A stretch of DNA of 6,884 nucleotides from an uncultured Bryobacteraceae bacterium. Lineage in GTDB: Bacteria > Acidobacteriota > Terriglobia > Bryobacterales > Bryobacteraceae. Location: NCBI GenBank assembly GCA_937921835.1, contig CAKZVG010000248.1, positions 1 to 6,884 of the forward strand. Reading direction: 5' to 3'. Below, piece after piece: positions 5,610 through 6,884 of the stretch. The stretch's first letter is position 1; each line of letters opens with the position of its first letter. Below the pieces are notes generated by a model that saw only the letters and a program-made list of their open reading frames with translations, ran no database searches and had not been told where the DNA came from. The position numbers were made by a program, and so were the translations under genes.

Positions 5610-6884
5610 ATGCCTGCCGGAGAGGCCAGTTCCGGGACGCCTCTGGCTGCAAAGACGCCGTTTTGGCAACGGTTGCGGCGCCGTTGCCTCTGGTTTCTGG
5701 ACGCCATCGGGCTTTACCGCGTGCCGGCGGGGGACCAGGAGGCTCAACTGGCACGCTTCCGCCTTCATCACACCGAGTTCCGGCGCCTGCTGAACGCCAA
5801 CACCAGTTTCCTCTCCATTATCGGCGAGTTAGAGGACTTGCGCCAGGGCGAACGTTCCTTCGACCACACCTGGTTAAAAGCGCAAGCGTTGCGAGCGAAT
5901 GTGGACGTCTATCAGATGGTCTCCAGCCTGAACGCCATCTCCGGCAACCGGTACGCCGCTCTGGAGGCGCGGCGGGAGCGGATCGCCGCCGATTTCAGCC
6001 GCCGCCTGGAAATGGGTCTGGAGGGGATCCGGGCGCCGCTCGTGGTGGACTTATCCGAGATCCGCGCCCAGGACGCTTGGCTGGTGGGCGGCAAGATGGC
6101 CAACCTCGGCGAGATCCGCAACGGGGCGGGGTTGCCCACGCCGGACGGGTTCGTGGTGACCGTGGAAGGACATCACCGGGTGGTCGGTGCCGCCGGGATC
6201 TCCGCCTCCGAGATCCTCCAGGAGGCGGAGGCCGGCGAGGCGATTCCCTTGGTTCTGCCGGCGGAAGTGGAGCGCGCTTTGCTTGAGGCGTATCAACGGC
6301 TTTGCCAGGCCCTTGGCCGCGATCCCCTGCTCGCCGTGCGCTCCAGCGCGCTGGGGGAAGACAGCCACATCTCCTTCGCCGGCCAGTTCCACACCGCGCT
6401 TCAAGTGCCTGGATCGGGTCTCATCGAAGCCTACAAGAAGGTGCTGCAAAGCCTGTACTCCCCGAAGGCGCATTACTACCGGCGCCTGCACGGCATCTCC
6501 GACGCCTGTCTTGCCATGGCGGTGGGCTGCATCGAGATGATCGATCCGGTGGTGGCGGGCGTGGCGTACTCGGTCGATCCACGCCTGGGGAACCGCGAGC
6601 GGATCCTGATTCACGCCGTACGCGGGCTGGCGGCCAGCCTGGTAGACGGTCAAAGCTCTCCGGAAATCGTCGAGATCGAACGGGGCGGCCAACAGCGCGT
6701 TCTTGCCCACACCGCCTCTGACCAGGAGGTGTATCTGCGCGGACGGGACTCCGGTGGGTTGCGGGAAGATGTGGTCCCCGAAAGCGAGCGGACTGCCTGG
6801 ATTCTCACGGATGACGAAGCTCGCGCGCTGGCGCGTCAAGTGCTGAAACTCGAGAATCATTTCGGGGAGCCGCAGGACGTCGAG
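5610..6884 (+). CDS. PEP synthase/PPDK-type ATP-grasp protein with N-terminal extension (3' partial)
   Basis: The frame is open to the right edge, giving 425 residues. GGAGGA at 5595-5600 precedes the ATG by nine bases. Residues about 1-155 are an extension lacking in ordinary PEP synthase: a basic-aromatic stretch (FWQRLRRRCLWFLDAIGLYR, 18-37) and long charged helices (about 43-140). The PPDK N-terminal ATP-grasp domain follows: VGGKMANLGEI (159-169, Lys162), PDGFVVT (178-184), VRSSALGEDS (243-252) with SFAGQFHT (255-262), AGVAYSVDP (316-324), and PQDVE (421-425), cut one residue before the usual Trp. In PEP synthase this domain uses ATP to phosphorylate a His on a swivelling domain, which lies beyond the edge if present. 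The loop normally reading GLGE is here RGLAASLVDG (338-347). The protein is thus PEP-synthase-related; whether it makes PEP, phosphorylates another target or is inactive cannot be told here. Its place in the TSUP operon suggests a non-housekeeping role. Confidence 0.92.
   Translation, partial: MPAGEASSGTPLAAKTPFWQRLRRRCLWFLDAIGLYRVPAGDQEAQLARFRLHHTEFRRLLNANTSFLSIIGELEDLRQGERSFDHTWLKAQALRANVDVYQMVSSLNAISGNRYAALEARRERIAADFSRRLEMGLEGIRAPLVVDLSEIRAQDAWLVGGKMANLGEIRNGAGLPTPDGFVVTVEGHHRVVGAAGISASEILQEAEAGEAIPLVLPAEVERALLEAYQRLCQALGRDPLLAVRSSALGEDSHISFAGQFHTALQVPGSGLIEAYKKVLQSLYSPKAHYYRRLHGISDACLAMAVGCIEMIDPVVAGVAYSVDPRLGNRERILIHAVRGLAASLVDGQSSPEIVEIERGGQQRVLAHTASDQEVYLRGRDSGGLREDVVPESERTAWILTDDEARALARQVLKLENHFGEPQDVE

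Noticed and set aside
4911..5771. Minus-strand 286-codon frame opposite the 213-residue protein
   Set aside because: Low-complexity composition and no domain; the + strand gene there has a ribosome binding site and operon context.
5414..6286. Plus-strand 290-codon frame overlapping the PEP-synthase-like gene
   Set aside because: A frame-shifted shadow. The frame from 5610 carries the ATP-grasp motifs and stays open to the window edge.

Overview
The window comes from a GC-rich bacterial chromosome. The gene complement (a long cobalamin-dependent MetH, an orphan tandem-receiver response regulator, a two-repeat TSUP transporter and a PEP-synthase-like protein) fits an environmental Gram-negative such as Acidobacteriota or Desulfobacterota/Myxococcota. 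That placement is an impression; no rRNA or other decisive marker is present. All genes are on the + strand, and no mobile element, CRISPR array, tRNA or rRNA was seen.

Layout. Positions 1-1695 hold the C-terminal half of methionine synthase (metH), with the cobalamin-binding and AdoMet-dependent reactivation domains; the gene enters from the left. After 56 bases comes a 263-residue response regulator (1752-2543) made only of two receiver domains. Positions 2544-2967 form a 424-base gap without a convincing protein gene. It contains a TATACT -10 element and a GC-rich, highly foldable stretch. The two ends of that stretch (2654-2670 and 2823-2843) pair with each other, and its 5' end resembles 6S RNA, so it is reported as a candidate structured RNA.

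From 2968 to the right edge six genes are tightly packed and look like one operon: a 187-residue protein with a membrane segment near each end; a 353-residue TSUP (TauE/SafE-type) anion transporter; a 35-residue single-span membrane protein; a 68-residue two-span membrane protein; a 213-residue protein with a possible PH-like part and a membrane hairpin; and a PEP-synthase/PPDK-type ATP-grasp protein with a helical N-terminal extension of about 155 residues, which runs off the right edge.

How the genes may work together. MetH is housekeeping and probably unrelated to the rest. The six-gene set combines an anion transporter, several small or accessory membrane proteins and a nucleotide-dependent phosphotransfer domain, with an output-less response regulator just upstream. 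This is suggestive of a membrane transport module coupled to signalling or phosphotransfer. That is inference from gene order and domains; the substrate and the chemistry of the last protein cannot be decided from this window.
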